A stretch of 64,000 bases of DNA from positions 10,900,373 to 10,964,372 of the forward strand of contig OX291548.1 of NCBI GenBank assembly GCA_946406115.1, in the 5' to 3' direction. Below, one piece after another: positions 46,140 to 58,289 of the stretch. Position 1 is the first letter of the stretch. Each line of letters begins with the position of its first letter. The DNA comes from Apoda limacodes (lineage: Eukaryota > Arthropoda > Insecta > Lepidoptera > Limacodidae). Under the pieces are notes generated by a model. It searched no databases. It was given only the letters and a program-made list of their open reading frames with translations, and was not told the DNA's origin. A program made the position numbers and the translations under genes.

Positions 46140-46815
46140 ATTTGCTAGATTTTGCCAGCGTCTCCGCCTGCCCTTGATTCGGTTATCAGCGTGAAACTCC
46201 TTAAGTATAACTTATAAAGTTTGCTTCTAATGAAGTTAGCTGTAGCTATAGTTAAAGCTTAAAGCTTAAGTAAAAAAAATTGATTTTTTTCCGTACGAAA
46301 AGTAGCCTGTCCTACTCTAAGTTCTAACCTATATGTGTGCCAGGTTTCATCCTGATCCGTCTTGTGGCTGAAGCGTGATAAAATAACAAACATCCAAACT
46401 ATCACATTTATAATACTACTAGCTGTTGCCCACGGTTTCACCAGCACTAAATTCGGTTATCGGTGTAGGATTTCAATTTCATTAGAGAAAATATAAATTA
46501 CATATTATAGAAAAAAAATCGACTCGCATTTGACGTTTTTAAGTAGCCTATGTCTTTTCCCAAGACTAAAACTATCTCCATTTCAAATATGCCTGCGGTT
46601 TCACCTACCCTAAATTCGATTATCGGTGTAGGATATCAACGGCAACTCCTGAATTAATTAAAAAAAAACGACTTACGCTTGACGACATCAATTGTCCTTT
46701 ATCGGGACTTAAACTATCACCATGGCAAATTTTATCTTAATTGGTACAGCGGTTTAAGCGTAATGAGATAACAGACTGACAGAGTTACTTTCGCATTTAT
46801 AATATTAGTATGGAT
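46140..46815 (-). repeat. Dispersed 'AATATTATAAATGCGAAAG' repeat, reverse
   Basis: Near 46730-46815 the plus strand has TTGGTACAGCGGTTTAAGCG and TTTCGCATTTATAATATTAG, the inverse of the starts at 15.0 and 60.4 kb. Inside it, CGGTTATCGGTGTAGGAT-type blocks occur twice (46453-46475 and 46618-46640) and GGTTTCACC three times, so it is an internally duplicated or nested pair. It has no coding capacity and is probably a non-autonomous Helitron-like element. Confidence 0.65.
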
Positions 46816-46899
46816 TAGTAGGATTAAGAAATACATGGGATTTAATAATAACATACACTCTGTAAAAAGATTCTTCGTTCATAACAATCCTCAAAGGTT

Positions 46900-46975
46900 G
46901 GAGACAGTCAGACAGACAGACAGATTGTGAAGGCTTATTAATAGGGCCCCTAGTACAGAACCCTAAAAAAAATTT
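46900..46975 (+). repeat. Terminal scrap of the GGGTTCCGTACC-family repeat
   Basis: GTCAGACAGACAGACAGATT, TTATTAATAGGGCCCCTAGT and ACAGAACCCTAAAAAAA match the closing block of the family. Confidence 0.45.
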
Positions 46976-47177
46976 CTAGGCTATATTTTGGACTACAACT
47001 CATTGGAATTAGTTTTATGAATTTCCATACACCCGCTGGTCGGAATTTAGAATTTGTTTACCAATCGATAGCGGTGACTTGTCTCTGCAGATGTGAGTGT
47101 AGGTGTTTAGTCGCGAATGACCCGTGTGGATCTCGCAGTCTTTTTTGGTTGTGATTTTTTTTTCGTTTTTTTAAGTA

Positions 47178-47369
47178 ATGATATTAATAAATATTTTACT
47201 AGTTTGTTACTCCACTATTACGGGTAGGGACAAGCCCCTTTTATCGTTTGAAACGGAGTTGGTTTGGAGTATATCTGATCCATACTTCCAATATAATAAG
47301 ACATTTAAGCGAAATCAGAAATCTCGATGGTTATATTTTGGACACTTCTCGCAAGGCGTCTCCCGTTAG
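47178..47369 (+). other. 63-codon ORF, unidentified
   Basis: It starts ATG ATA TTA and reads MILINILLVCYSTITG, then RDKPLLSFETELVWSISDPY. A short hydrophobic start is followed by a basic C-terminal part (NKTFKRNQKSRWLYFGHFSQ). Composition is protein-like but no family is known, and an upstream CTGCAGAT|GTGAGTG donor-like site (47090) is not connected to it. Confidence 0.15.
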
Positions 47370-48339
47370 AAGGTCTTACAGAACAAATCTCGCGTATCTT
47401 TTTTTGGCAAGTCGGAAGATCTAAATTCAAGGTAATATGCCTCACCTTGCTGTATCTCTTTTAGTTTCTGAAACTAAGGCGCCAAAACTACATAATCTGC
47501 GTGTCTCTTCATCAAATTGACATCAAATTTTTTATTAGACAGATTACTAAATGTTTAACCCCAATTAGTTTTCTAATAGCGATAGAAAGTAGATTCTGAA
47601 ATAAATTTAAATACAAAATAACTAAAATTCCTTTGATGAATCATTTTGCAGATCCCTATAATTATTTAAAAACATTTCCTACACTTCGTAAACATATTCA
47701 GACCGGGTAATTGAAGTTAGTTTGTTTCTAGACAAAGTAAGATAAGACCAGACTAGACTAGACTAAACTAAATTTGTCGATCGTGATAAAGTGTATTTCA
47801 AAAGTTTTTTATTTATATTTTTTTTTTTAGAATTTAGTGATAAATTGTGTGTCTTGTATGATTTAGTTAATTTGAAATAAATTTAGTGATACAGTGTATT
47901 TTGAAAAGTTGCTCGAAGGGCACAATCAGTTTCCCATGAATAAATCGATACTTAATTTGGGATGATACATAATTGTAATCAATTCAATGTCAATGCATAT
48001 CTATATAGATTTCAGTTTTGCTATGCTTTAAGAAACATCACTTAATTAAAATAAAAAAAGCTTCCAATATTTGTAATACAAAAAATATTTGTTAAAATAC
48101 ATTTTGTTCAATAACTGGCATTCATTACTGTAATAGTTAGCTAATTACGTAAATAATTTATAATTTGCAATGCATCCAAAATTGACATCCCAATTTCATT
48201 AGATTTTAAGCATAAATATCACCTCTAGTTAAAAACTAAAACACTCGATATTTATTTGCACGTGATAGAAAATACCGTTCGATAGTTTACATCACACGAA
48301 AAAACTACAACTAAATTGCTCGAAGTTCAACTCTGTTGA

Positions 48340-48600
48340 CATATAAACAACCATCCTTGACATCCAATCGGAAGTTGTTCCAATTCGCAGACGCGATTCT
48401 CTGCATAGTAATTTGGCGTCAAGACATTGCATCATCGAGAGATGAGCCGAGTCATCGGCCGGCCACTTACCGAACGGATGTTGTTAACCGAGCCTTGATT
48501 AACCGAGACGATGTCAAACGGCAGCCCGGGCAAGTTCAAACAATTAACTGTATAGAAGTGTCCGACTCTAATGAATGAATACAGACTTGCTCCGTTGCAT
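48340..48600 (+). other. GC-enriched, stop-poor island
   Basis: An 80-codon plus-strand frame without an ATG (48336-48578) covers a stretch with words such as GAGCCGAGTCATCGGCCGGC and GGCAGCCCGGGCAAGTTC. It stands out from the flanks. It could be a coding remnant or a promoter-proximal exon; a TATAAA-like box lies at 48341. No assignment. Confidence 0.2.
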
Positions 48601-49898
48601 TACAACGTACAAACACCGTGACAAGACGCTGCGTACAAATTAAGATTAATTCGAAATGATAATGAAGGCAGTAGGTATACGGGGTTCTTCAAAAAGCATG
48701 TTATTAGATTTTTAAAGCAAGACGTGTTGCAAGCGCTTGCTTGTTTGCAAACTGCTATCAGTAATGTATCTTACATCATTTAAAGTTTGAAGCGGCTTCA
48801 TAAGTCGTCCAAATTAAAATGGCCCAGTATTCAATGCCGATACGTATAAAAAATGTGTAATTAACTTGATATGAGCTGCTGCAAGTTTTATGTACAGTTA
48901 AACTGACTTTGATTACCATAAGTAGGTACAAGGTTATTTTTTGACACGTGTAATATGAACTGCACATTTGAGCTATAAATTAAAGAATAGTTTGAGAACC
49001 TCGAGAAAATTTTGTGCAGAACTAATATAATATTATTAAATAAAAATCTACCGTTCAATTATTATTTTTAAAATGTAGCACGAGCTGATTCATCAATACA
49101 TATTTTTTATCCTAGCATCCTTTCTAGAAATAGTTTACGACAATCATATAATACTAGCTATAAATGAACATGCTTTTGAGATAAAAAAACACCCTTTTTA
49201 ATTATTAACAAATAATTTAGACATTTATAATTTAAAGAGTTTTCAAAAATTTTTTGCACTTGTTTGTTATAGTATTTTTTCAGACTCTTTGTCGTATTAA
49301 ACCTAAATTATTTTCTCTACGTATTGTTAAACTAATAAAAGTTTACATTGTAGATAGAATCTTGGATTTGTTGTATACTTGAGCGCGTAAACATTGCTGG
49401 GACACGCTATTATCTAATTCAGAGAAGATCCCTCGTTCGGTATTCCTTTGAGCACTTCAGCATACCTTATTGTCTCATTTTAGAATTAAATCTTGAAAAC
49501 TGTCTTTCCTTGAGATTTGTTTGACGTACCTTAAGACAATTTAGAGTTTGTTACAAAGTTAGGTTCAATTACACCTGTGACAAGGAGTTGTTTTGTCAAA
49601 AAGTCCATTATTTTATAAGATATTCACGGAGAATTGCGTCAGATAAAATTGTTGTTCTGTTTTAATACTAATCTTTAAATATTACAGTGCAACAATTATT
49701 TTTTGACCTTCTGACTTTAGGTGTTTGGTTGCTAGTATCGTTGTAAGTTCACACCATATTAATATGGCGACTGTAGTTTTAAGTTTTGACCATGTCGGAT
49801 CAGAAAAGTTTGTTGCTTATTACATTTATTAATATAACTATCTCCGCTGTCTTACAGCAAAGACTAAAAATATTTGAGATTGTAAAGTGGCATATTTT

Positions 49899-50626
49899 TA
49901 GGGTTCCTTACCTCAAAAGGAAAACAAGAACCCTTATAGGATCTCTTTGTTGTCCGTTTGCCTATCTGTCTGTCAAGACCCTTTTTCTCAGGAACGCGTG
50001 ATGTCATCAAGTTGAATTAATATCAAATACGTCGACGGTCCCTTGGACGGCCATTTTTGTCGCATATTTTAGCATTCACAAATAAATCAAATACTTCCCG
50101 TTGACCTAAAATCATGAAATTTCATAAGAAGCAATAAACATCACTAACATAGGAAAAAATTCAACAAAAAAAAAATTAAAAAAAAAAAGTTTATGTGTCT
50201 GACAAAACACTTTTACTCAAGAACGAGTGGAGGTATCTAGTTGAAAATTATATTAAATACTAAAGTTAAGACTTAAAGACTTAAAAAAAATTCAAGCTTC
50301 TAAGTCAATGCAGTAAAAAAATATACCCAAAACACAGTTTTTTTAGTTGCATATCGTGACACAAATAAATCGAAACCTATGGGATATTTATTTCTTTGCT
50401 ATGTAGCATACATAAAAAAAAATCTGAAAACCGTAAATTTGTTGTTACATCACATAAAAAACAAAAATTTGTGCGATTACAAACTAATTTGCAGTTGGTA
50501 AACAAACCGCGTCTTTTGCAAACAACAGTTGTCCAACAGCAAAGTTAAGTTTGTCCCTCAATAAAGTTTACCTTTAACGGAACCCTCGGTGCGCGAGTCT
50601 AACTCGCACCTGACCGGTTTTTTTGT
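49899..50626 (-). repeat. GGGTTCCGTACC-family repeat spanning a duplication edge
   Basis: TTAGGGTTCCTTACCTCAAA at the left and GGAACCCTCGGTGCGCGAGT with TGACCGGTTTTTTT at the right are the two family ends, in reverse orientation. The middle carries GCGTGATGTCATCAAGTTGA. Base 50038, inside this repeat, is the left edge of the 3574-bp duplication, so the copy in the second unit (53612-54200) lacks its first ~139 bp. Confidence 0.75.
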
Positions 50627-50919
50627 CTGCTTATATGTATGAGTAGGTATTTAATACGAGTATATACTTAAATTTTTTATGAAGTCATAAGTAGTTATTT
50701 AGGTACTGTATAAATATATCGATTTCTTAACGTAAACTGATAGAGGGTGACAAGGTGTCGTATGATAAAGCGGTCATGGTCATTTTTTATATAGCATCTA
50801 ACGAGATCAATGACCTGAATATGACATATTACTGACTCTCTTTATTGACGGTAAAATATATACTGAGTAAATTAAATACTCACTCCTTTCATTAACAATA
50901 AAATATATACCTAATAAAT

Positions 50920-51231
50920 CCCAATATTTACGAGTTTTTTTTTATTAACAATAAAATATATAAAAAATCCCAATACTAGTGAGTACTTATATCTTCATTA
51001 AATATAAAATTTATTTAAAATCCCAATACTGGTGAGTACTTATATCTTCATTAAATATAAAATTGTAATATTAGTGAGTACTTATATCTTCATTAAATAT
51101 AAAATTTATATGAAATCCCAAAATTAGTGAGTACATCTTCTTAAATATAAAATTTATATAAAATCCCAATACTAGTGAGTACTTATATCTTCATTAAATA
51201 TAAAATTTATATAAAATCCTAATACTGACTC
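50920..51231 (+). repeat. ~50-bp tandem array in unit A
   Basis: Units contain CCCAATACTAGTGAGTACTT, ATATCTTCATTAAATATAAA and ATTTATATAAAAT. Unit starts at 50969, 51022, 51117, 51165 and 51218 show 48-53 bp spacing, with a shortened unit near 51065. The degenerate left part has ATTAACAATAAAATATATA. TACTGACTCTCTTT occurs on both sides (about 50829 and 51224). Confidence 0.88.
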
Positions 51232-51306
51232 TCTTTGAGATGTAAAACGTCACGTCACGTGATTGTTCAATAAACAATCTAAGGTTAAAATAACTAATTA
51301 GTTTCG

Positions 51307-51491
51307 CGCCATTTCAATTTCTTTTTTTAAAAAAGGGTGTTCATAAATTTACTCTATGATTCTTTTATTGAAAACAAAGCATATTTTTTTTGGAATAAAC
51401 GCCATTTCAATTTCTTTTTTAAAAAAGGAGGTTCATAAATTTACTCTATGATTCTTTTATCGAAAACAAAGCATATTTTTTTTGGAATAAA
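51307..51491 (+). repeat. 93/92-bp tandem pair in unit A
   Basis: CGCCATTTCAATTTCTTTTT begins at 51307 and 51400. Both units run through TTCATAAATTTACTCTATGA to TTTTTTTTGGAATAAA, differing at a few bases (GGGTGT / GGAGG). Confidence 0.9.
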
Positions 51492-51615
51492 CGCTATAAA
51501 TTATTAGTATAATCATGAATATTGAGTACGTCAACAATGAAAAAATGCAATGTAGTTATGCTTTTCATGAAAATAAATTGTTTCTAAACCAATCATCGCG
51601 TTGTTTCTTTTTCAG

Positions 51616-51921
51616 TATTGTAAGCAGAAGGTAATATTCGACTGTTGCATAACTTTGTCTCACGCTCGCAACAAAAATCACAACAGCAAAACCACCCTTT
51701 TGGTGCTGGAGAGGTAAAAACAGGTTTAACTTATAAAAACAGCTAGGTTTCTTAGAGATTTACTGTTAAAGCGAAAAACTTTTTTCCATTTTCATTTATG
51801 TTCCTAATAATTCATTTCCTCTAGCATGTTTACACCCACAGGTACGTCATGTTCATCCTTCATACTCTCTGGAGGAGCTCTCTATACATACCTTATTATT
51901 ACTTTGAGGCATTACTCGTAA
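51616..51921 (+). CDS. Candidate two-exon 3' coding end, unit A
   Basis: A strong acceptor (CGTTGTTTCTTTTTCAG, ends 51615) opens exon 51616-51713. It is open for 32 codons in one frame only (YCKQKVIFDCCITLSHARNK, then NHNSKTTLLVLE) and ends at GGAGAG|GTAAAA. The 111-bp intron (51714-51824) ends TAATAATTCATTTCCTCTAG, with a CTAAT branch-like site. The next exon joins in phase and reads MFTPTGTSCSSFILSGGALY then TYLIITLRHYS, to TAA at 51919-51921. The C-terminal part is moderately hydrophobic. The 5' part of any gene is not found, and I do not recognise the peptide. Because unit B is an almost exact copy, it offers no independent evidence of conservation. Confidence 0.3.
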
Positions 51922-54493
51922 CGTAAACATTGTCATTATGTATATATGCAATATACGCGTAGGAAGTAGTCGTATACAAATCATTTGATTGCACGCGTAG
52001 AATAAGCATCTTGTGATCAAGTTAGTGCTTATTTAGGGTATATTGATTGCTTTTAAATCGGCATTTACACCCACGCTGTGTCAATATTGAATCAAGATAT
52101 TGATATCGACACCGCGGCGACTGAGGTAGTGTTACTAAGAAATTTACACTGATAACAACTTATGGACGACGCGACGTATTCCAGAATATTTGTGTTTGTT
52201 ACGTACAGGAAAAGATTCAAATGTTACGCTCAAAAAGAGATTTTAAATGTAATGAACAGGTAGGTATGATACGTAGGTATTTTTCCCGATTTAGTAAAAA
52301 TATCAAAATTTTCCCGGCTCTGTTATTAATTTAAAACAGACAACATTTAATAATAAAAGGAGGTGTCTAATAATTGACTTAAGGGCTTTTAGAGAGGAGG
52401 GGTAGGGGAAGTAGCATGGCTAAATTTAATATTTATCGCGGTTATGCGAACAAATCTTTTCATAAGTAGGGTAAGTAAGTTCATGTTATTATTACTTTGA
52501 GGTTACTTAGAAAAACCGTTGTGACACTCAGAAACTGAAGTCTTATCATACCGGTTTACCAAAACTTTCTTTCACCGAACTCTAAAAAACAAAACCATGA
52601 CGTTAGGATTTTTCTGCACTGTGATGCAGTAGTGGAGTCTGGTGCAAACACATAAAATTTTTTGCAAATAAATACAAATTTATTGATGTGAATGCATTGT
52701 TTTCCGGTATTTTCGAGGATGTAATTTATTTTTAATACGTAAAAGGTGAATCAAATGTATAATTTGCGATCGTGCAAAATTTTGGCACAAGTCCGTCGTT
52801 GGCAAGACGTCGCGGCCAACTAACCTGAACTGTGGGACCTCTGGAGTAGATCAATTTAAGCGCATATTATAAATATTTTTTTTTTTTTTTTTAATCATTG
52901 TAGTTAGCAAGTAAAAATGATCCCTAAATACACTTAATTTAATTAATATGGAGCACGATGATACCCTTTTTAATGAATTATTTATTATGAAGCAAAATCT
53001 GTAAATCTGATGATTTATATAAAAGTTTTTTTTTTTGTCGTAAAAGTGTTTCTTTAATCGTGTATTGATATCCTAATAAAGTTTATATAAAACCTTAAGA
53101 GTCTCATTGAATTTTTTATGTGTCATAAAATCACTTAAGCTAATTTTAAAATGCAATTTTAGGCGGATTCGCGCTATTTTAATATCATTTTTCCACATAT
53201 TAACGTACTTAGACTAAAAATGCACAAAATTTTTTTAAAAATCACTCGTGATGTTCAAGCCAATTCTCTCACGTCATCTTACCAAGAAAAATCGCCCAAC
53301 GTAATAAACACAATGGTATTAAAAAAATACTTACTCCAGAAATAGATTGTTGCAATGTGCCGTGCAATTGTATAAGCTTCGTTTCAAAAATGCATTCCAC
53401 GACTTTCTACTCCAATGTTACATTCGTAATTTAAACTTCTATTTGTGACACTCATTTAAAATTGTAAGTTTTAAATGCAACAATTCATCACGAATTGGAC
53501 GTACGATCTCATATTATGAATCACGTAGGTGTGTCGAAAAAAGTATAGAGTAGACTGAAACTCAACTTTAGTGACAATTTTATTGTTTTATTGTATTGCA
53601 TTCAATAATTTGTCCCTTGGACGGCCATTTTTGTCGCATATTTTAGCATTCACAAATAAATCAAATACTTCCCGTTGACCTAAAATCATGAAATTTCATA
53701 AGAAGCAATAAACATCACTAACATAGGAAAAAATTCAACAAAAAAAAAATTAAAAAAAAAAAGTTTATGTGTCTGACAAAACACTTTTACTCAAGAACGA
53801 GTGGAGGTATCTAGTTGAAAATTATATTAAATACTAAAGTTAAGACTTAAAGACTTAAAAAAAATTCAAGCTTCTAAGTCAATGCAGTAAAAAAATATAC
53901 CCAAAACACAGTTTTTTTAGTTGCATATCGTGACACAAATAAATCGAAACCTATGGGATATTTATTTCTTTGCTATGTAGCATACATAAAAAAAAATCTG
54001 AAAACCGTAAATTTGTTGTTACATCACATAAAAAACAAAAATTTGTGCGATTACAAACTAATTTGCAGTTGGTAAACAAACCGCGTCTTTTGCAAACAAC
54101 AGTTGTCCAACAGCAAAGTTAAGTTTGTCCCTCAATAAAGTTTACCTTTAACGGAACCCTCGGTGCGCGAGTCTAACTCGCACCTGACCGGTTTTTTTGT
54201 CTGCTTATATGTATGAGTAGGTATTTAATACGAGTATATACTTAAATTTTTTATGAAGTCATAAGTAGTTATTTAGGTACTGTATAAATATATCGATTTC
54301 TTAACGTAAACTGATAGAGGGTGACAAGGTGTCGTATGATAAAGCGGTCATGGTCATTTTTTATATAGCATCTAACGAGATCAATGACCTGAATATGACA
54401 TATTACTGACTCTCTTTATTGACGGTAAAATATATACTGAGTAAATTAAATACTCACTCCTTTCATTAACAATAAAATATATACCTAATAAAT

Positions 54494-54805
54494 CCCAATA
54501 TTTACGAGTTTTTTTTTATTAACAATAAAATATATAAAAAATCCCAATACTAGTGAGTACTTATATCTTCATTAAATATAAAATTTATTTAAAATCCCAA
54601 TACTGGTGAGTACTTATATCTTCATTAAATATAAAATTGTAATATTAGTGAATACTTATATCTTCATTAAATATAAAATTTATATGAAATCCCAAAATTA
54701 GTGAGTACATCTTCTTAAATATAAAATTTATATAAAATCCCAATACTAGTGAGTACTTATATCTTCATTAAATATAAAATTTATATAAAATCCTAATACT
54801 GACTC
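54494..54805 (+). repeat. ~50-bp tandem array in unit B
   Basis: Copy of the array at 50920-51231, with one base change (54652 A for G). Confidence 0.88.
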
Positions 54806-54880
54806 TCTTTGAGATGTAAAACGTCACGTCACGTGATTGTTCAATAAACAATCTAAGGTTAAAATAACTAATTAGTTTCG

Positions 54881-55065
54881 CGCCATTTCAATTTCTTTTT
54901 TTAAAAAAGGGTGTTCATAAATTTACTCTATGATTCTTTTATTGAAAACAAAGCATATTTTTTTTGGAATAAACGCCATTTCAATTTCTTTTTTAAAAAA
55001 GGAGGTTCATAAATTTACTCTATGATTCTTTTATCGAAAACAAAGCATATTTTTTTTGGAATAAA
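54881..55065 (+). repeat. 93/92-bp tandem pair in unit B
   Basis: Copy of 51307-51491, identical as far as I can see. Confidence 0.9.
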
Positions 55066-55189
55066 CGCTATAAATTATTAGTATAATCATGAATATTGAG
55101 TACGTCAACAATGAAAAAATGCAATGTAGTTATGCTTTTCATGAAAATAAATTGTTTCTAAACCAATCATCGCGTTGTTTCTTTTTCAG

Positions 55190-55495
55190 TATTGTAAGCA
55201 GAAGGTAATATTCGACTGTTGCATAACTTTGTCTCACGCTCGCAACAAAAATCACAACAGCAAAACCACCCTTTTGGTGCTGGAGAGGTAAAAACAGGTT
55301 TAACTTATAAAAACAGCTAGGTTTCTTAGAGATTTACTGTTAAAGCGAAAAACTTTTTTCCATTTTCATTTATGTTCCTAATAATTCATTTCCTCTAGCA
55401 TGTTTACACCCACAGGTACGTCATGTTCATCCTTCATACTCTCTGGAGGAGCTCTCTATACATACCTTATTATTACTTTGAGGCATTACTCGTAA
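55190..55495 (+). CDS. Candidate two-exon 3' coding end, unit B
   Basis: The duplicate of 51616-51921: exons 55190-55287 and 55399-55495, with the same splice sites and stop. None of the five differences between the units lies in it. If real, the parent gene would have this terminal exon pair in tandem and could use either copy. Confidence 0.28.
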
Positions 55496-57185
55496 CGTAA
55501 ACATTGTCATTATGTATATATGCAATATACGCGTAGGAAGTAGTCGTATACAAATCATTTGATTGCACGCGTAGAATAAGCATCTTGTGATCAAGTTAGT
55601 GCTTATTTAGGGTATATTGATTGCTTTTAAATCGGCATTTACACCCACGCTGTGTCAATATTGAATCAAGATATTGATATCGACACCGCGGCGACTGAGG
55701 TAGTGTTACTAAGAAATTTACACTGATAACAACTTATGGACGACGCGACGTATTCCAGAATATTTGTGTTTGTTACGTACAGGAAAAGATTCAAATGTTA
55801 CGCTCAAAAAGAGATTTTAAATGTAATGAACAGGTAGGTATGATACGTAGGTATTTTTCCCGATTTAGTAAAAATATCAAAATTTTCCCGGCTCTGTTAT
55901 TAATTTAAAACAGACAACATTTAATAATAAAAGGAGGTGTCTAATAATTGACTTAAGGGCTTTTAGAGAGGAGGGGTAGGGGAAGAAGCATGGCTAAATT
56001 TAATATTTATCGCGGTTATGCGAACAAATCTTTTCATAAGTAGGGTAAGTAAGTTCATGTTATTATTACTTTGAGGTTACTTAGAAAAACCGTTGTGACA
56101 CTCAGAAACTGAAGTCTTATCATACCGGTTTACCAAAACTTTCTTTCACCGAACTCTAAAAAACAAAACCATGACGTTAGGATTTTTCTGCACTGTGATG
56201 CAGTAGTGGAGTCTGGTGCAAACACATAAAATTTTTTGCAAATAAATACAAATTTATTGATGTGAATGCATTGTTTTCCGGTATTTTCGAGGATGTAATT
56301 TATTTTTAATACGTAAAAGGTGAATCAAATGTATAATTTGCGATCGTGCAAAATTTTGGCACAAGTCCGTCGTTGGCAAGACGTCGCGGCCAACTAACCT
56401 GAACTGTGGGACCTCTGGAGTAGATCAATTTAAGCGCATATTATAAATATTTATTATTTTTTTTTTAATCATTGTAGTTAGCAAGTAAAAATGATCCCTA
56501 AATACACTTAATTTAATTAATATGGAGCACGATGATACCCTTTTTAATGAATTATTTATTATGAAGCAAAATCTGTAAATCTGATGATTTATATAAAAGT
56601 TTTTTTTTTTGTCGTAAAAGTGTTTCTTTAATCGTGTATTGATATCCTAATAAAGTTTATATAAAACCTTAAGAGTCTCATTGAATTTTTTATGTGTCAT
56701 AAAATCACTTAAGCTAATTTTAAAATGCAATTTTAGGCGGATTCGCGCTATTTTAATATCATTTTTCCACATATTAACGTACTTAGACTAAAAATGCACT
56801 AAATTTTTTTAAAAATCACTCGTGATGTTCAAGCCAATTCTCTCACGTCATCTTACCAAGAAAAATCGCCCAACGTAATAAACACAATGGTATTAAAAAA
56901 ATACTTACTCCAGAAATAGATTGTTGCAATGTGCCGTGCAATTGTATAAGCTTCGTTTCAAAAATGCATTCCACGACTTTCTACTCCAATGTTACATTCG
57001 TAATTTAAACTTCTATTTGTGACACTCATTTAAAATTGTAAGTTTTAAATGCAACAATTCATCACGAATTGGACGTACGATCTCATATTATGAATCACGT
57101 AGGTGTGTCGAAAAAAGTATAGAGTAGACTGAAACTCAACTTTAGTGACAATTTTATTGTTTTATTGTATTGCATTCAATAATTT

Positions 57186-58075
57186 GCATTTTAACTTTTA
57201 TTTTAAAACTTTTAAAAAGAAAACATAACCAGACACACACGCCATTAAAAGTCAGAAAAGTTTGTTGCACTCGATATCAATATATATTTTTTTATTCGTT
57301 GCCAGTTGTTGTAGTTCGAATTTAATTGTGACAGTCCTTAACAATAAAAATCAAAATAAAAATTAACAAACTTAAACACATTAAATTGTTACCCCAGAAG
57401 TTATAACCTCAATTTCGTAAAGTAATTGTTCTGTACGAAATTACCTACTAAATGCAGAGAACACGTTAATGCTGTAAGATTTAATCGTACAGCAAAGGAA
57501 GGCGTATGGCGTATAAAGTATTGTTTATTTTACTAAGCCGTTTAAAATAATCAATGATTATTTATGCAATTTATGCGCTACACTTAGATCTGCCAAATAT
57601 TAGGGTAAGATGAATGGAATTAGTAAACCTGCATTTCAAAACTAATTCCGCTCACCTCCACACTTTCAGCGTCACATTTATGGAAATTTTTAGCTTCAAC
57701 AGTTACTGAGCAAGACTAATTTTATTACTCGGGCTCTGCTCGTGAATGCAAGTTCTACAAGTCAGATAGTGAAATGCAGATATTAAGGATAACCAGCGTT
57801 CAAAATGCATGGATTGGGAACAACTCATCCCGTGAATCGAATTCTCATACACTTACTCACACGAGTTGAACTCAACTAGAAACAGGTGGGTGGTAGGTAA
57901 ATCAGTCATGATATTAAAGCAAAAACACCTAAATAATTCTAGTATTATTATTTACAATATTTAGGTATTGTACAGCTGAATTTCAATTAATCAACCTTAA
58001 ATAAAACTTTTATCAAGAATTTGGTTAAATGTAAGAAATACATAAATATTTAAAAAGGTTTCAAAATCATGCAAA
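57186..58075. other. A+T-rich interval, nothing recognised
   Basis: Right flank of the duplication. No gene or repeat of the families above is seen. Confidence 0.5.
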
Positions 58076-58077
58076 AA

Positions 58078-58215
58078 TTAGCCAAGTGCGTGTCGAATGA
58101 TAAACATTGCGGATAACCAAGAACTTATGAACCGATTTCGTCTAAAACATTTTTTATTGGTAGTATTGTTTTTAAAGTCCTTCTTTTCGTTTTTGCCATT
58201 TATTTGTCTACGGAA
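58078..58215 (+). repeat. Degraded GGGTTCCGTACC-family head
   Basis: TTAGCCAAGTGCGTGTCGAA, then ACCGATTTCG, and CTACGGAACCCTGAAAAACC 130 bp on. These look like the head and a GGAACCC box of a truncated copy. Confidence 0.35.
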
Positions 58216-58289
58216 CCCTGAAAAACCAACTTCTCAATGTTATAAAAAATATGCGTTACCAACTAATAATTTCCATTGATAATACCAGG

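Larger units (their letters stand above)
50038..53611 (+). repeat. Tandem duplication, unit A (3574 bp)
   Basis: Every base aligns with 53612-57185 at a constant offset of 3574. The five differences I found are 51078 G/A, 52412 T/A, 52879 T/A, 52882 T/A and 53226 A/T (A unit/B unit). There is no net indel. It starts GTCCCTTGGACGGCCATTTT. The left edge falls inside a dispersed repeat and the right edge in non-repetitive A+T-rich DNA. Only one base (G) of microhomology is seen at the junction, so repeat-mediated unequal exchange is not indicated. Confidence 0.97.
53612..57185 (+). repeat. Tandem duplication, unit B (3574 bp)
   Basis: Head-to-tail copy of 50038-53611. The junction reads CAATAATTT|GTCCCTTGG. 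After 57185 the sequence continues GCATTTTAACTTT, the original right flank. It is very recent, or an uncollapsed haplotype or assembly repeat. Confidence 0.97.

Noticed and set aside
50920..51231. CRISPR-like array of ~50-bp repeats
   Set aside because: The units are contiguous, with no unique spacers, in eukaryotic A+T-rich DNA. It is a minisatellite.
51825..51841. 17-nt micro-exon ending at CAG|GTACGT
   Set aside because: Reading through the donor-like site keeps a good open frame to a stop, so a single longer terminal exon is simpler.
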